60,473 nt of DNA. Origin: Mycobacterium sp. E1214 (lineage in GTDB: Bacteria; Actinomycetota; Actinomycetes; Mycobacteriales; Mycobacteriaceae). The stretch covers positions 1 to 60,473 of the forward strand of contig NZ_LZJC01000096.1 of NCBI RefSeq assembly GCF_001666755.1. The letters are read 5' to 3'. Positions 1-8,043 of the stretch are shown here, piece by piece. Positions within the stretch are counted from its first letter, which is position 1; each line of letters begins with the position of its first letter. The translations under genes and the position numbers were made by a program. The notes beneath the pieces were generated by a model that did not search any database, was not told the origin of the DNA, and was given only the letters and a program-made list of their open reading frames with translations.

Positions 1-1009
1 CCGCCGCCGCGTCGACGGTGATTTCCGCGGCCAGCCCCGGCGCGCCGTCGGGTTGCTGCTCGCCGCGCACCAGCATCGCGGCGCCGCGGACGTTGAGCTC
101 GGCGACGGTGGTCGCGACGGTGTTGCGGGGGCTGCCGTGCGGCTGGTCGCGGTAGACGGACACCGCCGTCGGCGCGAAGACCGCGACGGTGCGCTGCCCC
201 GGGGTCACCGGGCCCGGAGCGGCCGCGTGCCAGCGCTCGCCGGTCGAGGTGTGTAGCGCGCCGTCGTCGCCGAGGGTGCCCTGCACCAGGTTGACGCCGG
301 CGATGCGCGCGCCGAACGGACTGCGCGGGGCGCTCAGGACGTCGGCGACCGGGCCGATCTCGGCGATGGACCCGGACTCGAGGATCAACACCCGGTCGGC
401 CAGCGTCAACACGTCGAGGAGGTCGTGGGTGACGAGGATGACCGCGCAGCCGGTGTGGGCGACGACGCGGCGCAGCACCGCCCGGATTCCCGCCGCGGCG
501 GCCACGTCGAGCCCGGCCAGCGGTTCGTCGAGCAGCAGCACGTCCGGTTCGGCGGCCAGCGCGCGCGCGATCGCCACCCGCTGGGCCTGACCGCCCGAGA
601 GCTGCCGCGGCCGGCGACCGGCGAACTGCTCGGCGTCGACCTCTTTCAACCAGCGCAGCGACGCCTGAGACGAGGCGCGGGCGCGACGGAACCAACCGCG
701 CCGGCTGCGCGGGCCGAACGCCACGTTGGCCGCCACGCTCAGGTGCGGGAACAGCAGCGGGTCCTGCAGCAGCAGGCCCACCCGGCGGTCATGGGTCGCC
801 ACGTGGACGCCGGCGTTGGTGTCGGTCAACACCCGATCCCCCAGCCGCACCAGCCCACGGTCAGGCCGGATCAACCCCGCGACGACGTGCAGGGCCGTCG
901 ACTTGCCCGCGCCGTTGGGGCCCAGCACCGCGAGCACCTCGCCGGCCGACACCGAGAACGCGGCGTCCAGGCGGTCGGCGACGACCGCGCGCACCTGTAG
1001 GCCGCTCAC
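1..1009 (-). CDS. modC: Molybdate ABC transporter ATP-binding protein ModC (3' end outside window)
   Basis: ATPase subunit that energises molybdate import through ModB. The reading frame opens with a GTG at 1009-1007 that overlaps the modB TGA, and runs off the window edge, so the C-terminus is missing. Visible motifs are Walker [10 protein letters not shown] (residues about 30-38), the ABC signature LSGGQAQR followed by VAIARAL, and Walker [13 protein letters not shown]. Past residue about 230 comes a [14 protein letters not shown] stretch typical of the molybdate-binding TOBE/MOP domain. Last gene of a modA-modB-modC operon read leftwards; the 4-base overlap with modB implies translational coupling. 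Confidence 0.93.
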   Translation of the reverse strand, partial: MSGLQVRAVVADRLDAAFSVSAGEVLAVLGPNGAGKSTALHVVAGLIRPDRGLVRLGDRVLTDTNAGVHVATHDRRVGLLLQDPLLFPHLSVAANVAFGPRSRRGWFRRARASSQASLRWLKEVDAEQFAGRRPRQLSGGQAQRVAIARALAAEPDVLLLDEPLAGLDVAAAAGIRAVLRRVVAHTGCAVILVTHDLLDVLTLADRVLILESGSIAEIGPVADVLSAPRSPFGARIAGVNLVQGTLGDDGALHTSTGERWHAAAPGPVTPGQRTVAVFAPTAVSVYRDQPHGSPRNTVATTVAELNVRGAAMLVRGEQQPDGAPGLAAEITVDAAA

Positions 1010-1800
1010 CGGGTCTCGGTTCCCGTCAGCCGCGCGGCGCCCAGGCCCAACACCACCACCGCCGCGACCGCTATCAGCAGCACCGACAGCGCGACGGCGG
1101 CGTCGGCGTCGCTCACCCGCTGCACGTAGATCTCCAGCGGCAGCGTGCGGGTCACGCCCTGCCGGGAGCCCGCGAACGTCAACGTGGCACCGAACTCGCC
1201 GAGCGAGCGGGCGAACGCCAGCACCGCCCCCGACACCAGGCCCGGCAGCAGCAGCGGCAGCGTCACCCGCCACCACACCGCGCTGGGGCGTGCGCCCAGC
1301 GTGGCCGCCACGATCTCGAAGTCGCCGCCCGCGGTGCGCGCGGCGCCCTCCAGGGAGATCACCAGGAATGGCAGCGAAACGAAGGTCTGGGCCAGCACGA
1401 CGGCGGTGGTGCTGAACGCGATGTGCAGCCCGGCCGCCTCCAGGTACCGGCCGAGCAGGCCGAACCGCCCGAAGGCGTAGAGCAGCGCGATCCCACCGAC
1501 CACCGGGGGCAGGACCAGCGGCAGCAGGATCAACGGTCGCAGGAACCGTGCGGTCGGTCCCGCTCCGCGGGCCAGGACCAGGGCCATGGGCACGCCCAGC
1601 AGCACGCACAGCGCGGTGCTCGCCGCGGCGGTCTTCAGGCTCAGCAGCAGCGCCGTCCTCGACGACGAGCTGGTGATCAGCGACCAAAAGTTCGGCCAGT
1701 CGACCTTGACCGCGATCGCCAACAGCGGCAGCAGCACGAACAGCGTCCCCGCCACCGCGGGTAGGTACACCCAGCGCGGCAGCGGCGTGCGACGGCTCAT
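1006..1800 (-). CDS. modB: Molybdate ABC transporter permease ModB
   Basis: Inner-membrane permease of the molybdate importer, 264 aa, normal length for the family. It is strongly hydrophobic, with about six membrane segments. It carries the binding-protein-dependent permease (EAA) loop around [13 protein letters not shown], the contact site for the ATPase ModC. The first membrane segment lies at about residues 10-30 ([20 protein letters not shown]). Start is ATG at 1800, 9 bases downstream of the modA stop; the 3' end overlaps modC by 4 bases. Co-transcription with modA and modC is inferred from this spacing. Confidence 0.95.
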   Translation of the reverse strand: MSRRTPLPRWVYLPAVAGTLFVLLPLLAIAVKVDWPNFWSLITSSSSRTALLLSLKTAAASTALCVLLGVPMALVLARGAGPTARFLRPLILLPLVLPPVVGGIALLYAFGRFGLLGRYLEAAGLHIAFSTTAVVLAQTFVSLPFLVISLEGAARTAGGDFEIVAATLGARPSAVWWRVTLPLLLPGLVSGAVLAFARSLGEFGATLTFAGSRQGVTRTLPLEIYVQRVSDADAAVALSVLLIAVAAVVVLGLGAARLTGTETR

Positions 1801-1809
1801 GCCAGGCCG

Positions 1810-2595
1810 TCAGGGCTTGGCGAATCCGGCCTGGGCCAACACCCGCTGGCCGTCGGCGGACGTCACGAGGGCCACGAATTTCTGCGCCAACGCCGGCAGC
1901 GGCGCCCCCTTGAGGACCGCGATCGGATAGACGTTCGCCGCGCCGGCCGCCTCCGGAAACGGCACCGTGGTGACCTTGTTCCCCGCGCCCGTCGCGTCGG
2001 TGACGTAGACGAGCGCGGCGTCGGCCTGCCCGCTGGTGACCTTGTTGAGGACGTCGGTCACGCTGAGCTCCTCGCTGACCGGGTGCAGGTGGGTGCCGGT
2101 GCTGTCCTCGATGCGCTGCGTCGCCGAGCCGCACGGCACGGGCTGTTGGCAGACCACGACACTCAGCCCGGGCTTCGCGAGGTCGGCGAACGACCCGATG
2201 TTCTTCGGGTTGCCGGGCGCGGTGACGATCACCAGCGTGTTGGACGCGAAGTTGATGGCGTTGCCGGCCAGCAGGCCGGCCTTGGCGACGGTGTCCATCT
2301 GCGCGGTGTCCGCGGAGGCGAAGACGTCGGCCGTAGCGCCCTGGCGCAGCTGGGTCGCCAGTTCCGAGGAGCCGGCGAAGTCGAAGTCGACGCCGCTGCC
2401 CGGGTTGGCCGTCGTGAACTGGTGGCCGAGGGCGGTGAAGGTGGCCTTGAGCGAGGCCGCGGCGAAGACCACCACCTTGCCCGACGCCGGCGGCGACTGG
2501 GCGGGTCGCGCGGCGGGTGACCGCGAACCGCACCCCACCAGGCTCGTCACGAGCAGCGCCGACAAGACACCCGCCGCGATCCCGATCCGAGGCAT
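1810..2595 (-). CDS. modA: Molybdate-binding lipoprotein ModA
   Basis: Periplasmic-side molybdate receptor, 261 aa. The N-terminus is a lipoprotein signal: a hydrophobic stretch ending in LVGC, with the lipidated Cys at residue 22. A low-complexity Ala/Pro linker follows, then the binding fold beginning KVVVFAAASLKATF, the typical ModA opening. Other family marks are the FAGSSELATQLRQGA segment, which contributes oxyanion-binding serines, and the C-terminal ALVYVTDATGAG region. The two Cys in VVCQQPVPCG may form a disulfide. First gene of modABC. A -10-like hexamer sits 6 nt upstream of the ATG, and no good ribosome-binding site is visible. Confidence 0.95.
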   Translation of the reverse strand: MPRIGIAAGVLSALLVTSLVGCGSRSPAARPAQSPPASGKVVVFAAASLKATFTALGHQFTTANPGSGVDFDFAGSSELATQLRQGATADVFASADTAQMDTVAKAGLLAGNAINFASNTLVIVTAPGNPKNIGSFADLAKPGLSVVVCQQPVPCGSATQRIEDSTGTHLHPVSEELSVTDVLNKVTSGQADAALVYVTDATGAGNKVTTVPFPEAAGAANVYPIAVLKGAPLPALAQKFVALVTSADGQRVLAQAGFAKP

Positions 2596-2601
2596 GGCTG
2601 G

Positions 2602-2607
2602 ACCCTA
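2602..2607 (-). promoter_or_regulatory. Candidate -10 element of a leaderless modA promoter
   Basis: On the minus strand TAGGGT (fits the mycobacterial TANNNT -10) is followed by six bases and then the modA ATG. Transcription would therefore begin at or next to the start codon. The absence of a Shine-Dalgarno-like sequence agrees with a leaderless mRNA, which is common in mycobacteria. Inference from spacing only. Confidence 0.35.
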
Positions 2608-2834
2608 TCGCCCGCGGCGACCGGCCCGCTCGCCGACGGGATCGCCGCGGGCCGGTCGCGGACGTCCGCGGGCCAGGACGGGAGGAAATCGTTACCGAAA
2701 TGGCCCGCGCGTCGCAGCCCGAGGAAATTTCCCCGCCTAGCTACTGTCCAGTAACATCGACCGGGATCGTTGCCATTGCGCGCGGGGCAGGCCGGCGTTG
2801 CGGGGATGGGTTCGGCGCGGAACACGAGGAGGTC

Positions 2835-3512
2835 ATGGCAGTGGAGGTGCTGGTTACCGGTGGTGACACCGAGTTGGGCCGCACGGTAGCCGAGGGCTTC
2901 CGCAACGACGGCCACAGCGTGACTCTGGTGGGCGCGGGCAAGAGCGACCTGGAGATCGCCGCCAAAGAGCTCGAGGCCGAGGCGATCGTCTGCGACACGA
3001 CCGACGCGGCCAGCCTCGCGGAGGCGCGGCCGCAGTTCCCGCATCACCTCGACACCATCGTGCACGTGCCCGCCCCGACGTTCGACGCCGGCGACCCCCG
3101 CACCCACTCGATCGCCGACACGGCGGCGGCGTGGCGCCAGGCGCTGGACGCGACGGTGCTGTCCGCCGTCCTGACGGTGCAGAACGTCGGCGACCACCTG
3201 CGCTCCGGCGGCTCCATCATCAGCGTGGTGGCCGAGAACCCGGCGCCGGGCAGCGCGGACTCCGCCGCCAAGGCGGCCCTGTCGAGCTGGGTTGCCGGGC
3301 AGGCCACCATCTTTGGCACTCGCGGCATCACCGTCAACGCGGTGGCGAGCGGTCGCAGCGCCGAGGCCGGCTACGACGGCCTCTCGCGGACCAGCCCGCC
3401 GGTCGCGTCGGAGGTGGCGCGCTTGGCGCTGTTCCTGACCACGTCGGCGGCCCGCCACATCACCGGGCAGACGCTGCACGTGAGCCACGGCGCGCTGGCG
3501 CGTTTCGCTTAG
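2835..3512 (+). CDS. SDR-family protein lacking the catalytic tyrosine (Rv1856c-like)
   Basis: A 225-aa Rossmann-fold protein of the short-chain dehydrogenase/reductase superfamily. The nucleotide-binding loop TGGDTELGR is at about residues 8-16, and the C-terminal LALFLTTSAARHITGQTLHVSHG segment is typical of SDRs. The usual YxxxK catalytic pair is not intact: the lysine is present in DSAAKAAL, but the tyrosine position is Asp. It may therefore be a regulatory or binding homologue rather than an active reductase. ATG 2835 follows GAGGAGG very closely; the in-frame GTG 2841 is a possible alternative start with better spacing. Diverges from modA. Substrate unknown. Confidence 0.8.
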   Translation: MAVEVLVTGGDTELGRTVAEGFRNDGHSVTLVGAGKSDLEIAAKELEAEAIVCDTTDAASLAEARPQFPHHLDTIVHVPAPTFDAGDPRTHSIADTAAAWRQALDATVLSAVLTVQNVGDHLRSGGSIISVVAENPAPGSADSAAKAALSSWVAGQATIFGTRGITVNAVASGRSAEAGYDGLSRTSPPVASEVARLALFLTTSAARHITGQTLHVSHGALARFA

Positions 3513-3551
3513 AGCGTTTCTCGCGCCCTTCTTCGCCCGCCGGAGGATCGC

Positions 3552-3566
3552 TACGGTAACTACCGT
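3552..3566 (+). promoter_or_regulatory. Palindrome and -10-like hexamer overlapping a GTG start
   Basis: TACGGT at 3552-3557 fits a TANNNT -10, and the GTG start lies 7 nt after it. The same bases form a perfect inverted repeat, ACGGTA-AC-TACCGT (3553-3566), reaching into the start codon. The nearest purine-rich site (GGAGG, 3542-3546) is 18 nt from the GTG, too far for a normal ribosome-binding site. A leaderless, operator-covered start is the simplest reading. Confidence 0.35.
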
Positions 3567-4482
3567 GGCTATTCGACTCGGTTTGCAGATTCCCAACTTC
3601 TCCTACGGCACTGGGGTCGAGGAACTCTTCCCCACCGTCATCGCCCAGGCCCGTGAGGCCGAATCGGCTGGATTTGATTCGGTTTTCGTGATGGACCACT
3701 TCTACCAACTGCCCATGCTGGGCTCGCCCGATCAGCCGATGCTGGAGGCCTACACCGCGCTCGGCGCGCTGGCCACCGCCACCGAACGCGTGCAGCTGGG
3801 CACGCTGGTCACCGGCAACACCTACCGCAATCCCACCCTGCTGGCCAAGGTCATCACGACGCTCGACGTGGTGAGCCAAGGGCGGGCCATCCTGGGTATC
3901 GGCACCGGTTGGTTCGAGCTCGAACACGACCAATTGGGTTACGAATTCGGCACTTTCACCGACCGGTTCAACCGCCTCGACGAGGCCCTGCAGATCATCT
4001 TGCCCATGCTTGAGGGTGAGCGGCCCACCTTCTCCGGCACCTGGTATCACACCACCGAGGCGGTCGCCAATCCCCGCTTCCGCGACCACATTCCGTTGAT
4101 GATCGGCGGCAGCGGTGAGAAGAAGACGATCCCGCTGGCCGTCCGCCACTTCGACCACCTCAACGTGATCGCCGGGTTCGACGAGCTGCCGCGCAAGGTG
4201 CAGGTGATCCGCGAACAGTGCGAGAAGATCGGGCGCGACCCGACCACGCTGGAGACCAGCGTCCTGGTCACGGTGCTGCTCGACGAGAACGCGCAAGCCG
4301 ACCAGGTTCCGGCGGAGATGACGCAGCGCATGGCGGTCGGCAACGCCGACTCGGTCGCCGATCAACTCAAGACCAAGGTGATTGACGCCGGCATCGACAG
4401 CCTGATCATCAACATGCCGTTCTACACACCGGGTGCCGTCGACGCCGCCGGCCAGGCGCTGCGCCCGCTGGTCGGCCTGTAG
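3565..4482 (+). CDS. LLM-class F420-dependent oxidoreductase (Rv1855c-like)
   Basis: A 305-aa luciferase-like monooxygenase fold protein of the type that in mycobacteria usually binds coenzyme F420. Family hallmarks are the opening IRLGLQIPNFSYG, then FDSVFVMDHFYQ, the beta-barrel strand RVQLGTLVTGNTYRNPTLLAK, and GRAILGIGTGWFELEHDQLGYEFG. IPLMIGGSGEKKTIPLAVRHFDHLNV, which forms part of the cofactor pocket, follows later. Substrate cannot be told from sequence. Starts at GTG 3565; see the overlapping palindrome. Lies between the SDR-like gene and ndh, all on the plus strand, but the 169-nt gap before ndh suggests separate promoters. Confidence 0.88.
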   Translation: MAIRLGLQIPNFSYGTGVEELFPTVIAQAREAESAGFDSVFVMDHFYQLPMLGSPDQPMLEAYTALGALATATERVQLGTLVTGNTYRNPTLLAKVITTLDVVSQGRAILGIGTGWFELEHDQLGYEFGTFTDRFNRLDEALQIILPMLEGERPTFSGTWYHTTEAVANPRFRDHIPLMIGGSGEKKTIPLAVRHFDHLNVIAGFDELPRKVQVIREQCEKIGRDPTTLETSVLVTVLLDENAQADQVPAEMTQRMAVGNADSVADQLKTKVIDAGIDSLIINMPFYTPGAVDAAGQALRPLVGL

Positions 4483-4541
4483 CCCCCGACGTGGGCGGCA
4501 TGACGAAAATCACCCTGCCCGAACAGGTGTGATGCAGCGGG

Positions 4542-4557
4542 TGTGGTTGATTACACA
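4542..4557. promoter_or_regulatory. CRP-like palindrome upstream of ndh
   Basis: TGTGGTTGATTACACA keeps the TGTG-N8-CACA frame of the CRP/FNR-type 16-bp site (consensus TGTGA-N6-TCACA, two positions differ). The inverted repeat extends one base on each side to GTGTG...CACAC (4541-4558). It lies about 95 nt upstream of the ndh ATG, in the only sizeable gap between the LLM gene and ndh. Function is inferred. Confidence 0.4.
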
Positions 4558-4651
4558 CGCTTACCAGCTAGGTATCGGGGTACTCGCGTGACTAGCGTGG
4601 TTTGTAACTGCAGTCGCGCGTCCAAAAGCCCCCGTCAGGAGCAGCGGAAAC

Positions 4652-6043
4652 ATGAGCCCCCATCCAGAAGAAACAGCTGGACCGGAGCGTCGCCACCAGG
4701 TCGTCATCATCGGATCGGGATTCGGTGGTCTCAACGCGGCGAAGAAACTCAAGCACGCCAACGTCGACATCAAGCTGATCGCCCGCACGACCCATCACCT
4801 GTTCCAGCCGCTGCTCTACCAAGTGGCCACCGGGATCATCTCCGAGGGCGAGATCGCCCCCGCCACCCGGGTGGTGCTGCGGCACCAGCGCAACGTCCAG
4901 GTGCTGCTGGGCAACGTGACGCACATCGACCTGACGCGACGGGCGGTGGTCTCCGAGCTGCTGGGCCACACCTACGAAACCCCTTACGACAGCTTGATTG
5001 TCGCCGCGGGCGCCGGGCAGTCCTACTTTGGCAACGACCAGTTCGCCGAGTTCGCCCCCGGCATGAAGTCGATCGACGACGCGCTGGAGCTGCGCGGCCG
5101 GATCCTGAGCGCCTTCGAGCAGGCGGAGCGGTCTAGCGACCCGGAGCGACGGGCCAAGCTGCTGACGTTCACCGTCATCGGCGCCGGCCCCACCGGCGTC
5201 GAAATGGCCGGGCAGATAGCCGAATTGGCCACCTATACGCTGAAGGGCTCGTTCCGCGGCATCGACTCCACCAAGGCCCGGGTGATCCTGCTCGACGCCG
5301 CCCCCGCCGTGCTGCCACCGTTCGGTGACAAGCTGGGTCAGCGCGCGCGGGCGCGGTTGGAGAAGCTCGGCGTCGAGATTCAGCTGGGCGCCATGGTCAC
5401 CGATGTGGACCGTAACGGCTTGACGGTCAAGGACCCCGACGGCAAGCTGCGCCGCATCGAATCGGCCTGCAAGGTGTGGTCGGCCGGCGTGCAGGCCAGC
5501 GGTCTGGGCCGGGACCTGGCCGAGCAGTCCGCCGTCGAGTTGGACCGGGCCGGCCGCGTCAAGGTGCTGCCCGACCTGTCGATTCCCGGTCACCCGAACG
5601 TGTTCGTCATCGGCGACATGGCCGCCGTCGAGGGCGTTCCCGGTGTGGCGCAGGGTGCGATCCAGGGCGCCAAGTACGTCGCCGGCATGATCAAAGCCGA
5701 GGTGGGCGGGGCGGACCCGGGCCAGCGCGAGCCGTTCCAGTACTTCGACAAGGGGTCGATGGCCACGGTGTCGCGGTTCTCCGCGGTGGCCAAGATCGGG
5801 CCGCTGGAGTTCAGCGGGTTCATCGCCTGGTTGATGTGGCTGGTGCTGCACCTGGTCTACCTCGTCGGTTTCAAGACGAAGATCAGCACGCTGCTGTCGT
5901 GGACCGTGACGTTCCTGAGCACCCGCCGCGGGCAGCTGACGATCACCGAGCAGCAGGCGTTCGCGCGAACCCGGATCGAGCAGCTCGCCGAGCTAGCGGC
6001 CGAGGCCCGCGGTTCCACGGGAACCGAACGCGTCGCCAGTTAA
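4652..6043 (+). CDS. ndh: Type II NADH dehydrogenase
   Basis: Single-subunit, non-proton-pumping NADH:menaquinone oxidoreductase of the respiratory chain, 463 aa. It has two dinucleotide-binding folds: FAD site VVIIGSGFGGLNAAKKL (residues about 15-32) and NADH site FTVIGAGPTGVEMAGQIAELA (about 170-190). The second FAD contact NVFVIGDMAAV is near residue 320. The quinone-site region AIQGAKYVAGMIKAE is also present. The C-terminus contains a hydrophobic membrane-anchoring segment (FIAWLMWLVLHLVYLVGF, about 390-408). Start ATG 4652 follows a purine-rich GGAGCAGCGGAAAC. Upstream lies a CRP-like palindrome. The gene ends in a hairpin shared with convergent ureD. Confidence 0.96.
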   Translation: MSPHPEETAGPERRHQVVIIGSGFGGLNAAKKLKHANVDIKLIARTTHHLFQPLLYQVATGIISEGEIAPATRVVLRHQRNVQVLLGNVTHIDLTRRAVVSELLGHTYETPYDSLIVAAGAGQSYFGNDQFAEFAPGMKSIDDALELRGRILSAFEQAERSSDPERRAKLLTFTVIGAGPTGVEMAGQIAELATYTLKGSFRGIDSTKARVILLDAAPAVLPPFGDKLGQRARARLEKLGVEIQLGAMVTDVDRNGLTVKDPDGKLRRIESACKVWSAGVQASGLGRDLAEQSAVELDRAGRVKVLPDLSIPGHPNVFVIGDMAAVEGVPGVAQGAIQGAKYVAGMIKAEVGGADPGQREPFQYFDKGSMATVSRFSAVAKIGPLEFSGFIAWLMWLVLHLVYLVGFKTKISTLLSWTVTFLSTRRGQLTITEQQAFARTRIEQLAELAAEARGSTGTERVAS

Positions 6044-6045
6044 GG

Positions 6046-6061
6046 GGCCCCATCGGGGGCC
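6046..6061. terminator. Shared hairpin between convergent ndh and ureD
   Basis: GGCCCC-ATCG-GGGGCC fills nearly all of the 20 bases between the two stop codons. It is symmetric, so it can act on both transcripts. There is no U tract, as is usual for mycobacterial terminators. Confidence 0.55.
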
Positions 6062-6063
6062 AG

Positions 6064-6711
6064 TCAGCCCGCCAGGCGCTCGGCCTGCCACGTGCTGAGC
6101 AGCCCACCGCCGGCGAGGCACAGCGTGGTGGCCCCGTCGAGCAGCGGCGACGCGTCGAAAGCGGTTGCGGGGTAACGAAACTCGCTGATCGTGGCGCGCG
6201 GAGCCCCGAGGGCGTCGTCGGCCAGGGATCCGGGCCCCAGCTCCAGCCGGTGCCGCAGCACCGGGCGCCGAGCGCAGTCGGCGGTCATCGATCCCGACCA
6301 AAACCCTTGGCGCTCACCGCATCTTCCGATCTGCACCCGCTCGCGAAACCGCAGCCGGGCCTGGTCACCCAACGACACGGTGGCGCAGGACAAGTGCCGC
6401 GCGTCCGCGGCCACCACGGTCGGTTCCAGGTCGATATCGAGGCTGCCGGCGTTCTCGATCGCCCACAGCATTCGCGACGTCGGGGTGTCGGGGCCGGGCA
6501 GCGCGACCGTGGCCGCGGCGCTGCGCAGCGCCAGGCCGGCGCCCGGTTCGACGATCACGCGGATGTCGATGGTGTCGCCGCCCAGCGGCGTGGCGGCCGC
6601 CGACACCAGGTGCACCGTGTCCAAACCGGTGTAGCGGGCGGCGACGCCGCCGGTGCAACGGATGCGGGGCAGCCGATCGCGCGACGCGACCACCTCCACT
6701 CGCGACCGCAT
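6064..6711 (-). CDS. ureD: Urease accessory protein UreD
   Basis: Scaffold protein (UreD/UreH) that, with UreF and UreG, loads nickel into apo-urease; 215 aa, close to the short mycobacterial form. Recognisable features are the PLGGDTIDIRVIVEPGAGLALRSAAAT segment, the GSMTADCARRPVLRHRLELGPGS segment and the C-terminal LAGGGLLSTWQAERLAG. Start ATG 6711 overlaps the ureG TGA (TGATG), indicating coupled translation. Longer frames running upstream through ureG are rejected. Last gene of the urease operon, convergent with ndh. Confidence 0.9.
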   Translation of the reverse strand: MRSRVEVVASRDRLPRIRCTGGVAARYTGLDTVHLVSAAATPLGGDTIDIRVIVEPGAGLALRSAAATVALPGPDTPTSRMLWAIENAGSLDIDLEPTVVAADARHLSCATVSLGDQARLRFRERVQIGRCGERQGFWSGSMTADCARRPVLRHRLELGPGSLADDALGAPRATISEFRYPATAFDASPLLDGATTLCLAGGGLLSTWQAERLAG

Positions 6712-7391
6712 CACCCGGCCGCCCGAAGTTGGGCGCGCACCCAGCTCAACACCTCGCTGGCGGCCGGGTCTTCGGCCAGCGACTGCAGCACCGTCGGGCG
6801 TCCATCGCGCACCGCGGCGGCGTCGTCGGCCATCACCCGCAGGTCGGCACCGACCAGCGGCGCCAGGTCGGTCTTGTTGACCACCAACAGATCCGAGAAC
6901 GTCACGCCCGGGCCGCCCTTGCGCGGCACCTTGTCGCCGCCGGCCACATCGATGACGAAGATCTGCGCGTCCACCAGGCCCGACGAGAACGTCGCGGTGA
7001 GGTTGTCGCCGCCGGATTCGACCAAGATCAGGTCGAGCTGGTCGTGCGCGGCGATGAGATCGTCGATCGCGTCCAGGTTCGCGGTGATGTCGTCGCGGAT
7101 GGCGGTGTGCGGGCAGCCGCCGGTCTGCACGGCGGTGATCCGGTCGTCCGGGAGCACCGCGTGGCGGCGCAGGAAGTCGGCGTCCTCGGTGGTGTAGATG
7201 TCGTTGGTCAGCACCGCGACGGACAGCTCGTCGCGCAATTGCCGGCACAGCGCGGCGACCAGCGCCGTCTTCCCCGAGCCGACCGGGCCGCCGACCCCGA
7301 TGCGCAGCGGCTCACCGGGCTGCCGGACCCGCCTGGGTCGGTCGGCATGGGTGTGCGGGTGGCTGTGGGTGTGCGGCAATTGCGTTGTCAT
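6711..7391 (-). CDS. ureG: Urease accessory GTPase UreG with His-rich N-terminus
   Basis: GTPase that drives nickel insertion into urease, 226 aa. The P-loop is [16 protein letters not shown] (about residues 34-49). Family motifs [18 protein letters not shown] and [17 protein letters not shown] (G4, NKTD) follow. The metal-binding Cys-Pro-His is in [14 protein letters not shown]. The first 21 residues contain six histidines ([17 protein letters not shown]), a likely nickel reservoir; no ureE, the usual nickel chaperone, is present in the operon. Start ATG 7391 was chosen over the upstream 7436 start because it gives the family length and this N-terminus. Confidence 0.95.
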   Translation of the reverse strand: MTTQLPHTHSHPHTHADRPRRVRQPGEPLRIGVGGPVGSGKTALVAALCRQLRDELSVAVLTNDIYTTEDADFLRRHAVLPDDRITAVQTGGCPHTAIRDDITANLDAIDDLIAAHDQLDLILVESGGDNLTATFSSGLVDAQIFVIDVAGGDKVPRKGGPGVTFSDLLVVNKTDLAPLVGADLRVMADDAAAVRDGRPTVLQSLAEDPAASEVLSWVRAQLRAAG

Positions 7392-7401
7392 CGTGAACCT
7401 T

Positions 7402-8037
7402 TCAGGAGACGAACAAGGGCCGCTCGCGTTCCGCATGGCGCTGCGCCAGCGTATCGAGCAACGGGTCGGACAGGTCGGCCAGACCGAGCGTCGCCTCGGC
7501 GGCGGTGCGCTCGCACAGATCGGCGAGCCTGAAGGTCAGGGCCGCCACGTCGGCCGGGTCCAGCGCCAGCAGCCGTTGGGCGGCGGTCGCCGACCCGGTC
7601 ATCGTGGTGTAGACGACGGCCAGGGCGCCCTGGTGCGGCGCCAGGCCGCTGACCGCGCCGACGCGCCCCGCCGCGACGGCGAGGTGCGGGTGCGGGCCGA
7701 GGGCCTGCCACGGCTCCTGCGCCCACACCCGCCGCGCCAGCCGGGCCAACCCGCGGCCCTGGCTGCGCGACGCGTGCCGCGCGGCGGGCGCCGGTGTGCG
7801 GGCGTCGGTCTCGCGGTCGGCGTCGCCCACCGACAACTCGCCGCGGTGCACCGCGGCCGCGATCGACGCGGTCACCAGGCCGTGACTGCCAATCCTGCGG
7901 CGCAGGAAGGCGTCCAGCGTCGGCAGGTCCGTGACCAGCCCGCCGGTGACGGCCTCCTCGACGCCGCCGGAGTGCACGTGCCCCCCGGCGGGCAGCCGCG
8001 AGTCGGCCAGGGTAAGCAGCGTCGCCAGGGCGGTCAT
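7402..8037 (-). CDS. ureF: Urease accessory protein UreF
   Basis: All-helical accessory protein that bridges UreD and UreG and acts as fidelity checkpoint for nickel loading; 211 aa. The opening [26 protein letters not shown] is the classic UreF N-terminus. [20 protein letters not shown] and the C-terminal [20 protein letters not shown] are also typical. The central part (residues about 70-105) is Arg/Ala-rich and less conserved. It sits 6 bases after ureC and 10 before ureG on the same strand. Confidence 0.92.
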   Translation of the reverse strand: MTALATLLTLADSRLPAGGHVHSGGVEEAVTGGLVTDLPTLDAFLRRRIGSHGLVTASIAAAVHRGELSVGDADRETDARTPAPAARHASRSQGRGLARLARRVWAQEPWQALGPHPHLAVAAGRVGAVSGLAPHQGALAVVYTTMTGSATAAQRLLALDPADVAALTFRLADLCERTAAEATLGLADLSDPLLDTLAQRHAERERPLFVS

Positions 8038-8043
8038 GCGTCC

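Noticed and set aside
6712..7248. A longer UreD beginning inside ureG
   Set aside because: UreD homologues start near MRSRVEV; the extra part is ureG read in another frame.
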